Assembly: GCA_964509295.1 (NCBI GenBank)
Contig: CAZDWS010000010.1
Span: 124,001 to 188,000, forward strand
DNA from: JBGSQR01 sp964509295
GTDB taxonomy: Bacteria > Desulfobacterota > Desulfuromonadia > Geobacterales > Pseudopelobacteraceae
Direction: 5' to 3'
Length of the DNA: 64,000 nt
The notes beneath the pieces are model-generated. The model saw nothing but the letters and a program-made list of their open reading frames with translations, was not told the DNA's origin and searched no databases. The position numbers and the translations under genes are program-made. Positions 28,253 through 37,394 of the stretch are shown here, in pieces; within the stretch, counting starts at the first letter, position 1; each line of letters starts with the position of its first letter.

Positions 28253-28268
28253 ATCAGTTAAAATCATA

Positions 28269-30953
28269 TCAACGATCCAGTACCTGATGCACTTTTTCAG
28301 TCATGGTCAGCAATGCAAAAGGCTTCTGAATAAAATTCACATCTTCATTCAGGACACCATGTTCCGTGATAATATTACTGGAATAACCGGACATGAAAAT
28401 TACCTTCAATTCGGGCCGATCCATACACAACCTGTCATATAGTGCCTTGCCATTCATTCCGGGCATAACTACATCCGTCAAAAGCAGATCAATTTCACCC
28501 TCGTACTGCTGTACAAGCTCCAGGCATTTTTCCGGGCTTTCTGTTGAAATCACATTATAACCGGTATTATTCAACATCTCGCAGACCAGCAAACGGACCA
28601 TATCGTTATCTTCAACTACAAATACAGTTTCGTTCCCTCGAGAATGAATCACCGAGGAGTTAGACGTATCCTTCTGCTTAGTCAATTCCCCTTCAGCTTT
28701 TGGAATAAAAATCTTGAATACGGTGCCGCTTCCCTTCTCCGAATAAACGTCGATAGATCCGCCATGCTGTTTTACAATTCCATAAACGGTTGAAAGCCCC
28801 AGGCCGGTCCCTTTCCCAAGTTCCTTGGTTGTAAAGAAAGGCTCAAAAATATGCTCAATTGTTTCATCCTCCATTCCACTGCCGTTGTCCGTAACCGACA
28901 ACATGACATAACTGCCTGGAGATACTTCAGGATGAGAATTTGTATAGTTTTCATCAAGATCAATATCCATTGTTTCAATAGTCAGCTTGCCGCCCTCAGG
29001 CATGGAATCCTGTGCATTTACAGACAGATTGACCAAAACCTGTTCGATCTGTCCGGCATCAGCCCTGACCGGACTGGTCTTATTGGAAATATAGACACCT
29101 ATTTCAACATTTTCACGGATTGTGCTGCGCAACATATTTTCAAAACGTCTCACTATCTGACCCAGATCAACCGTTTTCAACTCAATAACCTGCTTACGGC
29201 TAAAGACCAACAGTTGTTGGGTCAAATCCCTGGCCCGTTCAGCGGCCTGAAGTACAAACTGAATTTGATTGAATCGTTTATCATCTTTTGAAAATCCGGT
29301 GGACATTATTTCCGAGTAGCCGATTATGGGTGTAAGCAGATTATTGAAATCATGAGCAATCCCTCCGGCAAGCAGGCCGATGGACTCCATTTTCTGTGAC
29401 TGGCGCAATGTTTCTTCCAATCGGAGTCTTTCACGCTCGGCATTTTTGATTTCGGTGATATCCTCAATAACACCATCAATCCATTTCATTGACCCGTCTT
29501 CCGCGTATTGTGCCGCACCTGTAATTGAGCAGCATAGCGAGGTGCCGTCCTTTTTCCGGAAAATCACCTCTCTGTCCTTAATAAAGCCTTTTCTCCTGAT
29601 TTCCTCCACAACAAATATGCGGTCTTCCGGCGACTGATACAAAGAGGTGGCAGAGACATTCATAAACTCACTCATGGAGTCATAACCAAGCATCTTGAAC
29701 ATGGCCGGATTGGTTTGAATAAAACGACCATTAAATTCGGTACGATAAACACCGATATTTACATTTTCAACCAGCGTACGGTATTTTTCTTCGTTTTCCC
29801 GAAGCGACGCCTCCACAAGTTTGCGTTCATTCAACTCCTGCTCCAGACTGGCCAATGTGGCATCAAGATGAATTGCCATCTCACTGAAACGTTCAGCCAG
29901 TGTTCCCACCTCATCACCAGTAGTGATTTCCCTGGCTGCCTGCCTGACCGGCTCTAAATCCAGATGTTTCTCGCCATCGATGGAAACACTTGCAACCGCT
30001 TTTGTCAGCAGCTCGACAGGTTTTAGGGCCATACGAACCGCCAGCCAGGTTGTGGCTGAAAGAATCAGTGCGGCAAACAATATGGCCATAAAAGAGACTT
30101 TTTGAAATAATGACTGGGAGCTGAGTAGTTCCTCTTCCAGCTGCTGGACAATTACGCCCCAGCCGTTATCCAAAGCAGAGACATTCGCCCGCCACCTGCG
30201 CCCTTCAGTATCAGTAAAACTCAACGCCCCTCTGCTGCCGCTTCTTAACTCCGCAACCGGCGGATATTTGCTTAAATCCATCAGAGAGTTTACAAAAACC
30301 GGGTCCGGATGGGCAATGACCCTGTTTTGAGGATCAACCACATATGCAAACCCGCTTTTACCCACCTGGGTCACCCTGACCTGTTGGGCCAGACTGTCCA
30401 GATTCAGTGAAAACATCCCCACGCCAACAATCTGCTCCTGATCATTTCTGATCGGCATTGATATGGCAAGTGCAGATTTATTTACGGTTTTACTGATCAG
30501 GCTTTCATAGGTAACCGTTTCACCATCCCTGGACTTTATAAACCATTGCCTGTCACTGTAGTCCCTGAGAGGATTATTGTCATTACGGGCAACATCCATT
30601 CCGGTAAGATCAGTGGCGCTGACCAGATACATATATGGAAAGGATTGCCCCATACGCTCCAGCACAGGTTTCTGTTTTTTGGGATTCATGCTGATCATAT
30701 CTGGAAGGGAAACAAGGTTATGCAGAACATTCAGGTGGGTTTCGAGCCATATGGTTACAGCCGTTGCCAGAGTCCGGTTGGCGGCGCCAAGCTGCTGACT
30801 GGAATTCTGCTCAATCATTTTGGCAGCGTGATTACCGATATAAACCGAGGCTGTCAGCAGGATTGAAATGGCAATAGTCAGCACCAGACCGGTTATGCGA
30901 AGTCGCAAACCGGGCATGCTGAAATAATTATATAAGCGGCTTACCAGTTTCAT
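28269..30953 (-). CDS. Cache-HAMP-PAS hybrid histidine kinase with receiver
   Basis: An 894-residue hybrid kinase. Order: membrane helix (about 20-40), periplasmic dCache domain (about 45-275, with DLTGMDVARND and GMFSLNLDSL), second helix (about 290-310), HAMP, PAS (about 385-505), HisKA with His534 in AGGIAHDFNNLL, HATPase (NGSGM, TGLGLSTVYGIVKQHGG), and a C-terminal receiver with acceptor Asp827 (LLLTDVVMPGMNG) and Lys in QKPFA. A signal at the Cache domain, and possibly at PAS, would control a phosphorelay; the HDFNNLL type H box is typical of such NtrB/FixL-like hybrids. No phosphotransfer or DNA-binding partner is adjacent. ATG 30953 is preferred over GTG 30965; neither has a strong ribosome site. 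Confidence 0.92.
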   Translation of the reverse strand: MKLVSRLYNYFSMPGLRLRITGLVLTIAISILLTASVYIGNHAAKMIEQNSSQQLGAANRTLATAVTIWLETHLNVLHNLVSLPDMISMNPKKQKPVLERMGQSFPYMYLVSATDLTGMDVARNDNNPLRDYSDRQWFIKSRDGETVTYESLISKTVNKSALAISMPIRNDQEQIVGVGMFSLNLDSLAQQVRVTQVGKSGFAYVVDPQNRVIAHPDPVFVNSLMDLSKYPPVAELRSGSRGALSFTDTEGRRWRANVSALDNGWGVIVQQLEEELLSSQSLFQKVSFMAILFAALILSATTWLAVRMALKPVELLTKAVASVSIDGEKHLDLEPVRQAAREITTGDEVGTLAERFSEMAIHLDATLASLEQELNERKLVEASLRENEEKYRTLVENVNIGVYRTEFNGRFIQTNPAMFKMLGYDSMSEFMNVSATSLYQSPEDRIFVVEEIRRKGFIKDREVIFRKKDGTSLCCSITGAAQYAEDGSMKWIDGVIEDITEIKNAERERLRLEETLRQSQKMESIGLLAGGIAHDFNNLLTPIIGYSEIMSTGFSKDDKRFNQIQFVLQAAERARDLTQQLLVFSRKQVIELKTVDLGQIVRRFENMLRSTIRENVEIGVYISNKTSPVRADAGQIEQVLVNLSVNAQDSMPEGGKLTIETMDIDLDENYTNSHPEVSPGSYVMLSVTDNGSGMEDETIEHIFEPFFTTKELGKGTGLGLSTVYGIVKQHGGSIDVYSEKGSGTVFKIFIPKAEGELTKQKDTSNSSVIHSRGNETVFVVEDNDMVRLLVCEMLNNTGYNVISTESPEKCLELVQQYEGEIDLLLTDVVMPGMNGKALYDRLCMDRPELKVIFMSGYSSNIITEHGVLNEDVNFIQKPFALLTMTEKVHQVLDR

Positions 30954-31101
30954 TTTGACGATCACTTTTATCGAAGATTTCAGACGACCAGAGATCGGCC
31001 TTGAGACGCAAAGGCACTATTATAGTGATAACCTGTTTCTCAAATAGTTCAACATGGCAAGTCATTTCGGGATATTATAAATATCTTATGTCAATAGACT
31101 T

Positions 31102-31665
31102 TCAAAAAAGATGTACCGACATGGGTGCAAAAAAACCGATCAGACAAAAGGCAAGACCAATCACACCCAGGCCGCCTGAAATCCACATCAATGCGGCTAT
31201 ACCGGTAATGATCTCGGCCGAGGCCAGTACAATGGCGATCTGAATTGCCGCTGAGGCCAACTCATAATGGTGATAGGCCGCCATGGAAACAATCCGCTTT
31301 TCTTCGGCCAGCTTGGCTCTGGCTGCCAGTTCCTTACGCCCCTCCTGCTTGTCCGGTTCGGAATTATAACGGTCAGACATTTTGTTCCATTTATCAATCT
31401 GATCTTTCAGGGCGGCCTTCTTTGCAGGGACAGTGGTTTGTCCGGCCTCTAATGCAGCAGATTCAGCCATGGTCTGTACCATAGTCATGCGAATTGTTTT
31501 AGCCTGATAGAATGACCAGAGGTTGGATGCCTCAATATTGTAAGACAGCGCAGAGGTCTGGGCGCTTTTGGCAAAGGTTTCGCTGAACGCCAGAAACAGG
31601 GCCAGCACGGAGATGAGAAGTGCAATTTTCTTATTGGATGGATCAACGTGTCCATGTCCCGACAT
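31102..31665 (-). CDS. DUF4337 family membrane protein
   Basis: A 187-residue protein with a membrane helix near the N-terminus (about 12-32), a helical charged middle (residues 60-125, likely a coiled coil with KDQIDKWNKMSDRYNSEPDKQEG) and two C-terminal helices (about 135-180). The pattern matches DUF4337. The N-terminal MSGHGHVD is His-rich. Function unknown. AGGAGAACATT precedes ATG 31665. hflX ends 22 bases upstream of its end on the same strand only if read leftward; the two are 20 bases apart and probably share a transcript led by hflX? In fact hflX lies rightward and is transcribed leftward, but stops at 31687, just before this gene starts. Confidence 0.8.
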   Translation of the reverse strand: MSGHGHVDPSNKKIALLISVLALFLAFSETFAKSAQTSALSYNIEASNLWSFYQAKTIRMTMVQTMAESAALEAGQTTVPAKKAALKDQIDKWNKMSDRYNSEPDKQEGRKELAARAKLAEEKRIVSMAAYHHYELASAAIQIAIVLASAEIITGIAALMWISGGLGVIGLAFCLIGFFAPMSVHLF

Positions 31666-31686
31666 AATGTTCTCCTGTTATTTGAT

Positions 31687-33384
31687 TTATTCCAGTCCCT
31701 GGTCCCCAGTCCCAAGTCCCGGATTTTCCTCTTCCACCCAGAAGCGCCGCTGAAGTTCATTCATTAGAGGAGTGAGGCTTTTGCGGTCCTGCGCAGAAAC
31801 AAGGATGCCGCCACGGGTTCTGGCCAGCTGTTTTACCTTTAGAAAACCGATTGTATCCTTTTTCCTCATTTCAGTCAGCAGGTCGGTTTTATTAAACACC
31901 AGCAGCTGCGGTTTGTCACCCAGCTCCAACTCTTCCAGAATTTTCTGTACCTGGGTAATCTGGTCTTCAAAACGGGGATTGGAGGAGTCAACCACATGCA
32001 GCAGCAGGTCCGCATCCCTCATCTCCTCTAACGTCGCCTTGAATGCACCCAGCAGCGACTTGGGCAGGGAGCGGATAAAACCGACCGTATCGGTGATGAT
32101 CACCTCGCGCTCACGCGGGAATCTCAAACGGCGGGTGGAGGTATCAAGTGTGGCAAAAAGCAGGTCTTCCGTAAAGACTTCGCTCTTGGTCAGGGCATTC
32201 AGCAGAGTCGATTTACCGGCATTTGTATAACCAACGATGGAGATAATCGGTACCCCGGCTTTGACCCTCTGACGGCGACGCTGATCACGCCCGCGGGAAA
32301 GCTCTTTCAGTTCTTTTTCCAGGCTGGCGATGCGGTCCCTGATGCGGCGTCGGTCTGTTTCCAGTTTGGTTTCACCCGGTCCACGTCCGCCAATACCCCC
32401 CATCAGACGCGACATTTGAACACCGCGACCGGTCAGGCGCGGCAACAGGTATTTCAGCTGCGCCAACTCGACCTGCACCTTGCCATCCAGACTCTTGGCC
32501 CGTCTGGCAAAGATATCCAAAATCAACTGGCTGCGGTCAATAACCTTCAGCTCTGTCATGGCCGATATGGAACGGATCTGGGCCGGTGTCAGCTCCTGAT
32601 CAAAGACAAGCATGGTAGCGCCACGTTGCAGAGCCCGGATGACCACATCGCGCATCTTGCCCTCGCCCATGACATAACGGGGATTCAGGGCGCGCGGACG
32701 CTGAATAAATTCGTCCAGTGCTTCTATATTTGCTGTACGGGCCAACTCCCGCAACTCGATGATCGAGTCCTCCGCTTCGTGCCGCGTTCCTTCAACAGTC
32801 ACAGAGATCAAAATCGCCCGTTCCAGAATTCCATGAGCGGGCTTTACAGAACGTGCGGATTTTTCCAGGTCAACTTCCAGCTCATCCATAAAATGGTTGA
32901 ACTCCATGTCAACCTTTTCCAATGGAACAACCGGGTTGGTGATGCAGGAGGAGCCGCTCTGGTCAGGCGAAAGCCAGGCCAGCTGGGTTGAAATCTGGCT
33001 TTTACCCGGAACAGACAGCAATGCTGCCAGCAGGTCCAACCGCAGCAGGGAAAGGTCGGTCAAATCGTCTTCCGTGATCTGTTCATTGCGAAGATGTGTA
33101 TGGATAAGACGCAGGCCGCGCAGAGTACGCTTGCCCAGGGGGTATTCGCGAAGCTCCGGAATAACCAGCCCTTTTTCATCGCCAACGATTACATACTCAA
33201 CAATACCCTGTCGGTTGACAAGAATACCGACCTGGCGGCGAATTTCGGTGGAGAGTTCTACAAGGCGGGTTGCCAGTTCATGGGAACAGAATTCCGATGG
33301 CTGAACACGGCGGCGATAGAGTCGCTCCAGCGAGCTGATCTGACTCTGTTTTAATCCTGCGAGATTTCCGTAAGCCTCTTTGAT
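31687..33384 (-). CDS. hflX: GTPase HflX; full length requires a non-standard start codon
   Basis: The GTPase with G1 GYTNAGKSTLLN, G3 DTVGFIRSLP and G4 NKTDLL is clear, as are the N-terminal HflX glycine-rich GRGPGETKLE region and EALDEFIQRPRALNPR. HflX splits stalled ribosomes under stress. Clear family homology continues upstream of the first standard start (TTG 33063) for over 100 codons, reading IKEAYGNLAGLKQSQISSLE, then LYRRRV, then GIVEYVIVGDEKGLVIPELR, to 33384. There the frame has CTC ATC AAA GAG preceded by TAA, with no ATG, GTG or TTG. A GGAG sits 7 bases before ATC (33382-33384), so ATC or CTC may be the start. If translation began at TTG 33063 it would lack the first domain part. 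DUF4337 follows 21 bases downstream. Confidence 0.85.
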   Translation of the reverse strand: MKEAYGNLAGLKQSQISSLERLYRRRVQPSEFCSHELATRLVELSTEIRRQVGILVNRQGIVEYVIVGDEKGLVIPELREYPLGKRTLRGLRLIHTHLRNEQITEDDLTDLSLLRLDLLAALLSVPGKSQISTQLAWLSPDQSGSSCITNPVVPLEKVDMEFNHFMDELEVDLEKSARSVKPAHGILERAILISVTVEGTRHEAEDSIIELRELARTANIEALDEFIQRPRALNPRYVMGEGKMRDVVIRALQRGATMLVFDQELTPAQIRSISAMTELKVIDRSQLILDIFARRAKSLDGKVQVELAQLKYLLPRLTGRGVQMSRLMGGIGGRGPGETKLETDRRRIRDRIASLEKELKELSRGRDQRRRQRVKAGVPIISIVGYTNAGKSTLLNALTKSEVFTEDLLFATLDTSTRRLRFPREREVIITDTVGFIRSLPKSLLGAFKATLEEMRDADLLLHVVDSSNPRFEDQITQVQKILEELELGDKPQLLVFNKTDLLTEMRKKDTIGFLKVKQLARTRGGILVSAQDRKSLTPLMNELQRRFWVEEENPGLGTGDQGLE

Positions 33385-33429
33385 GAGTTTGCTCCGTTAA
33401 ACAAGTTTTATTTACAACAACAATGGGAA

Positions 33430-33681
33430 TTACGGCTCTATTGCTGAATGTTCCGACAGCTCAGGCTTTGTCTCGGCAGAGCAGCTTTTCTGATTACGAT
33501 TCAGAGTGGCCAATTGTTCTTCAATAGCCGCCAGGCGGCTTTCAATTGCGGAAACCTGTTCCTGTGTCCTGTCAACTTTGCCTTTAATTGCAAAAACCAC
33601 AAATGGCATAACCAGCCAGATTACAGCCAGAAAGAACCCCATAATACTGATCATCACCATGAATCCGCCAAAAATTTCCAT
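33430..33681 (-). CDS. small membrane protein with coiled coil
   Basis: An 83-residue protein with one hydrophobic stretch (about residues 5-34, GGFMVMISIMGFFLAVIWLVMPF), followed by a basic exit and a coiled coil (KVDRTQEQVSAIESRLAAIEEQLATL) and an acidic tail. GGAGATGCT precedes ATG 33681. It is 45 bases before hflX on the same strand and may be in one transcript. It may be a membrane-anchored oligomeric scaffold; I do not recognise a named family. Confidence 0.65.
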   Translation of the reverse strand: MEIFGGFMVMISIMGFFLAVIWLVMPFVVFAIKGKVDRTQEQVSAIESRLAAIEEQLATLNRNQKSCSAETKPELSEHSAIEP

Positions 33682-33856
33682 AGCATCTCCTCAATTATTC
33701 CCTGTTTTGTCTATAACATAGTGCCCTGTAAAAGTTAATCACAAATCGGAGATTCTCCTTAACCACCCGTTTTTTCAGGCAACAACGCAAAAAACTGTGA
33801 TTATGGCATTAAGTTGTGATATTTTAGTTCGATTATCTGTTAATGAGGCATACAAC

Positions 33857-34483
33857 GTGAACCTGATTCCTATTAATTCCAAACGTTTTATCGAACCTGA
33901 AGCAATTACTGAAATGCCCGACTGGGCTGCCATTTTTGGCAACAACAACCCGGTGGCTGTAGAAATAGGCTGTGGAACCGGCGATTTTGTGGCCCATCTG
34001 GCACAACTGCACCCGGACTGGAATTTCATTGCCCTGGATTTTTACAACAAGGGCTGCCTGAAAACCTGCAAACGAATTGACAAGATGGGGCTGGATAATG
34101 TGCGTGTTGTTCGTGATGAGGCCCGCAGCTTTATTACCCGCTGCATACCAAACGAGTCTCTGTGTGCCGTGTTTATTAACTGTCCCGATCCATGGCCCAA
34201 ATTGCGCCACCGCAAACGCAGGCTCGTCAATGCCGAGTTTGTCGGGTTTCTTTCAGAATACATGCGGATCGGAGCAGACTTCCATTTTGCCACAGATTTT
34301 GATGATTACGGCGAAGACGTGGCCAGGTTCATGCCCGGGCTCAGTAACTTTGAAAATGTGCTGGGACCGGATCTTTTCCGGCATGTGCGCGAACAGTATC
34401 CACTTTCCAAATACATGCTCAAGTTCATGGCAGAAGGGAAACAGATTTATTTTATACACTATCGCAAAAAATTAACACCTTAG
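33857..34483 (+). CDS. trmB: tRNA (guanine-N7-)-methyltransferase
   Basis: A 208-residue SAM-dependent enzyme that makes m7G46 in tRNA. The SAM site EIGCGTGDFVAHLAQLHPDWNFIALDF, the NVRVVRDEA segment, the FINCPDPWPKLRHRKRRLV substrate motif (family PDPWPKKRHHKRR) and the late GADFHFATDFDDYGEDV are all present. GTG at 33857 begins MNLIPINSKRF, with a weak GAGG 8 bases upstream. A longer in-frame reading to 33797 has no good ribosome site. The protein is shorter at the N-terminus than some homologues, which is common. Confidence 0.9.
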   Translation: MNLIPINSKRFIEPEAITEMPDWAAIFGNNNPVAVEIGCGTGDFVAHLAQLHPDWNFIALDFYNKGCLKTCKRIDKMGLDNVRVVRDEARSFITRCIPNESLCAVFINCPDPWPKLRHRKRRLVNAEFVGFLSEYMRIGADFHFATDFDDYGEDVARFMPGLSNFENVLGPDLFRHVREQYPLSKYMLKFMAEGKQIYFIHYRKKLTP

Positions 34484-34491
34484 AAACCTTT

Positions 34492-34639
34492 TCTCTCAAA
34501 GAGCTCGCAGAGTCACAGAGAAAACCAGAACGAATCAAACTACTTAACCAGTCATGATCTGTTTTTTAATAGCAACCTTATAAAATTATTTTCACTATAA
34601 TTTCATTTTTTCTCCGTGCCTCTGCGAGCTCTGTGAGAG
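34492..34639. repeat. imperfect inverted repeat of dispersed CTCTGCGAGCTC type
   Basis: Arms of about 32 bases (34492-34524 and 34607-34639) are inverted complements with roughly four mismatches, both centred on GAGCTCGCAGAG or its complement. The loop is about 82 bases and AT-rich. The arms resemble a repeat family seen scattered in many bacterial genomes around TGCCTCTGCGAGCTCTGTG. Function unknown; could be a structured RNA end of trmB. Confidence 0.5.
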
Positions 34640-34698
34640 TCGTATTTTTGTTTTTATACTTCATGCTTGATCAGCGCTGATGTTTCGGATAACAACCA

Positions 34699-35502
34699 TT
34701 GAAATCTGACAGCACAATCGAAAAACCGTTTCTCTACCTGCTTGTCATTTCACTCCTGCTCCATATTGGCGTGTTTGCACTGATGCTTTACCTGCCCGAG
34801 CCAAAACAGCCGCCCATGGAACCGGTATTTATCGATCTGCAGCAGATGCCGGAACTGAAAAGTACCGAATCTGCCCAGAAGCAGGAGACTAAACGCAAGT
34901 CAGACCAACAGGTACGGGTACAACGGGAAACCGCCCCTCGGGGAACTGATGTTGTTGACAGGGGAAAAAAACCTGCATCCAGGCCATCCCAAAAACCGGC
35001 AACTCCGGATGTCACTGCACCGGGTTCATCAATCCAAAGTCTGCTCAAATCCAAGTCCCAGGTAGCCAGAGAACAGAGCAAACCGCAATTTTTTCCCGGT
35101 GCGGGCAAAATGGCCCAACTGGAAGATGTGTACCGCCGTAAATTCGAAAAAGACATTGAGCAGGGTGACACAAGATTCCTGAACAGTAATGATGTCCTGT
35201 TCGGATCGTTTCTGAGGCGTTTCGAAAATGCTGTCTACGGTGTCTGGCAATATCCGCAGGAAGCTGCCATAAAGGGCATTGAAGGCATAACCCCGGTCAA
35301 AATCACCTTTAACCGTAAAGGTGAAATCACTCACGTCCGCCTGCTGGAAAGCTCAGGCGCCTTAATTCTGGATGATGAAGTTTTGAGAACCCTGAAAAGA
35401 CTCGGCCCCGTCGGCAGCTTCCCCAAAGGGTACGAGAAGGATGAATTCAATCTGATAGCGTTTTTTCAGTATGGTGGTACCTCCCGGAGATCTCTAAGGT
35501 GA
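34699..35502 (+). CDS. TonB-family energy transducer
   Basis: A 267-residue protein with an N-terminal membrane anchor (about residues 11-33), a long Pro/Lys/Gln-rich periplasmic spacer (about 38-135) and a C-terminal TonB domain. The latter has YGVWQYPQEAAIKGIEGITPVKITFNRKGEITHVRLLESSGALILDDEVLRTLKR. It should couple proton-motive force from ExbBD to outer-membrane receptors; ExbBD is not in the window. Start is TTG 34699. Its end overlaps the cobyrinate amidase gene by 4 bases, so the two are co-translated. This fits a role in cobalamin uptake beside cobalamin synthesis, which is inferred from context only. Confidence 0.88.
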   Translation: MKSDSTIEKPFLYLLVISLLLHIGVFALMLYLPEPKQPPMEPVFIDLQQMPELKSTESAQKQETKRKSDQQVRVQRETAPRGTDVVDRGKKPASRPSQKPATPDVTAPGSSIQSLLKSKSQVAREQSKPQFFPGAGKMAQLEDVYRRKFEKDIEQGDTRFLNSNDVLFGSFLRRFENAVYGVWQYPQEAAIKGIEGITPVKITFNRKGEITHVRLLESSGALILDDEVLRTLKRLGPVGSFPKGYEKDEFNLIAFFQYGGTSRRSLR

Positions 35503-36905
35503 ATGCAAACGGCTTTCTGATAGCCGCCCCGCACAGCGGCAGCGGCAAAACAACCATATCCCTGGGCATCATGGCGGCAATGCGAAAAAGAGGCCTGAAG
35601 GTTGCGCCTTTCAAGTGCGGTCCAGACTTCATCGATCCCGGTTACCACCGCATGGCGACCGGTTGTCCGTCAATCAATCTGGACGGCTGGATGTGTCCGA
35701 CCTCTTTCGTTAGTGATACATTCCAACTGCGCGCCTCCCAGTCCGATATTGCAATCATTGAAGGGGTCATGGGACTGTTTGACGGTCTTGGCGCCTCACC
35801 AATGGACGGCAGCAGCGCCCAGATTGCCGCCATTACCGGCACACCGGTCGTGCTGGTGGTTAATGTCCGCGGCATGGCGGCCAGCGCCGCAGCTCTAGTC
35901 AAGGGTTTTGCCCATTTTGATCCACAGGTCAAACTGGCCGGTGTCATCTTCAACAACGTGGGTAGCGCAAACCACGAGCAATTACTGAAACAGGTCATGG
36001 CAGAATCACTGCCGGAAGTTACGGTTTTCGGCTGCATGCCGAGAGATGAATCCCTGAAAATACCCTCACGCCATCTTGGCCTGGTAACTGCAGAAGACAA
36101 TCCTCTTCCGCAGGAATTCATGGATCATCTGGTTGAATTGTGTGAGCAACATTTGGATATAGATGGGTTGATGGGGTTAGGGGGTGGGGGAAGTTGCCCT
36201 GATGGTATCTGTCGGCAACATCACCACCTCCCCGTCCCTCCCCCGTCAAGGGGGAGGTTGAGAATCGCCGTAGCCAGCGACGCCGCCTTCTGCTTTGTCT
36301 ATGAGGACAATCTGCGCCTGTTGCAGGAGGCCGGACTTGAGATTGTCAAATTTTCGCCCATGAATGACATGGCCCTTCCTGATAGTATCTGCGGCATATA
36401 TCTGCCGGGCGGCTACCCGGAACTTTATGCGGACAAACTGGCCGCCAACAAAGAAATGCTGAAAGCGATTTTTAACGCCGTCGAAAATGATATACCGGTT
36501 TATGCCGAGTGCGGCGGATTTATCTATTTGACCCAGGGGATGGAAGGCACTTTGGATGAGCCGGAGAGCGATTTTGTCGGCGTTTTTCCGGTCCGGGCCA
36601 GGATGCTGCCCAAACGCAAGGCACTGGGGTATCGTCAGGTGGAATTTCTTACGGGCACAGTCATTGCTGCTGCAGGAGAATCTGCTCGTGGCCACGAGTT
36701 TCATTATTCGGAAATAGCTGAAATGCCGGAGCAGATCGAACGCGCCTATATGATAACGCGTCAGGGGAAACAACTTGGGCTGGAAGGATACCGCCACAGA
36801 AACTGCCTGGCTTCATATGTTCATCTGCATTTCGGCAGCAACGGCTCAATTGCTGAGATCTTTCATGCGGCCTGTCTGGACTTCAAGAAATCCAACAACA
36901 TCTAA
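35499..36905 (+). CDS. cobB: cobyrinate a,c-diamide synthase (hydrogenobyrinate amidase family)
   Basis: A 468-residue glutamine-dependent amidase. N-terminal P-loop AAPHSGSGKTTI (residues 9-20), the KCGPDFIDPGYH region and the LDGWM segment belong to the ATP domain. The C-terminal glutaminase has nucleophile Cys338 in YAECGGFIYL and the RGHEFHYSE histidine. The product is an early adenosylcobalamin-pathway intermediate; cbiA is the equivalent name in the anaerobic pathway. GTG 35499 overlaps the TonB stop. Between the domains a GC-rich in-frame insertion at about 36163-36258 (residues 222-254, GLGGGGSCPDG and HHHLPVPPPSRGR) adds about 30 linker residues. Confidence 0.9.
   Translation: MNANGFLIAAPHSGSGKTTISLGIMAAMRKRGLKVAPFKCGPDFIDPGYHRMATGCPSINLDGWMCPTSFVSDTFQLRASQSDIAIIEGVMGLFDGLGASPMDGSSAQIAAITGTPVVLVVNVRGMAASAAALVKGFAHFDPQVKLAGVIFNNVGSANHEQLLKQVMAESLPEVTVFGCMPRDESLKIPSRHLGLVTAEDNPLPQEFMDHLVELCEQHLDIDGLMGLGGGGSCPDGICRQHHHLPVPPPSRGRLRIAVASDAAFCFVYEDNLRLLQEAGLEIVKFSPMNDMALPDSICGIYLPGGYPELYADKLAANKEMLKAIFNAVENDIPVYAECGGFIYLTQGMEGTLDEPESDFVGVFPVRARMLPKRKALGYRQVEFLTGTVIAAAGESARGHEFHYSEIAEMPEQIERAYMITRQGKQLGLEGYRHRNCLASYVHLHFGSNGSIAEIFHAACLDFKKSNNI
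36163..36258. repeat. GC-rich palindromic repeat inserted in frame in cobB
   Basis: Two nested inverted structures are visible. A GTTGCC/GGCAAC pair stands around a 15-base loop, and CCTCCCCC lies next to its complement GGGGGAGG. A GGGTTAGGGGGTGGGG run starts it. The reading frame of cobB is kept. The sequence type (runs of CCTCCCCC..GGGGGAGG) is like the one inside polA at 42450-42565. Confidence 0.7.
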
Positions 36906-36929
36906 AAGCGGTACAACAAAAAACTCAAC

Positions 36930-36972
36930 AAACAGGCCCGAAGCAACATTTATTGTTATTTCGGGCCTGTTT
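36930..36972 (+). terminator. terminator after cobB
   Basis: A perfect 13-bp stem (36930-36942 and 36960-36972, AAACAGGCCCGAA and complement) with a 17-base loop, ending in GTTTAAAT. It can also serve the leftward rrm gene in the other direction. Confidence 0.8.
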
Positions 36973-37001
36973 AAATCAGGCTCATTCAATTACGTAAAAA
37001 A

Positions 37002-37352
37002 CTACTTACGCCCTCTGGGAGCGGACGGCCGCTTTTCCTTTTCTTTCCCCTGCCCCGCCGCCGGTTTTTTCCTGTCACCGCCAAAGGTACGCTTGGGGCC
37101 TTGTGGATTTGGACGGGCAATACTTACCGTGATAACCTTATCAATCAGTAATGCACCATCAAAAGTCTCCACCGCCTCTTTTGCCTCCTCAACGGTAGAC
37201 ATCCTGACATACCCGCAACCCTTGAACTGACCAGTGGCCAGATCCGTAATCAGGTGGATTGAAGTGACTCTTCCGACCAGTGAAAACAACTTTTCCAGAT
37301 CCTCTTCAGTTGCCTTGAAAGAAATGCTGCCGACATACAATTCGTTTTTCAT
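37002..37352 (-). CDS. RNA-binding protein with RRM domain
   Basis: A 116-residue protein with a single RNA-recognition motif. RNP2 is LYVGSI (residues 5-10) and RNP1 is KGCGYVRM (about 44-51), with the Phe/Tyr usually found at one position replaced by Cys. The Gly/Arg/Lys-rich tail (after residue 85, KRTFGGDRKKPAAGQGKEKEKRP) suits nucleic-acid binding. Such bacterial RRM proteins are often cold-induced; none has a clear defined target here. GGAG lies 8 bases before ATG 37352. Confidence 0.9.
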   Translation of the reverse strand: MKNELYVGSISFKATEEDLEKLFSLVGRVTSIHLITDLATGQFKGCGYVRMSTVEEAKEAVETFDGALLIDKVITVSIARPNPQGPKRTFGGDRKKPAAGQGKEKEKRPSAPRGRK

Positions 37353-37394
37353 ATAGTTATCTCCATTATTATTATTCCGAGTAGATACTGCAAA

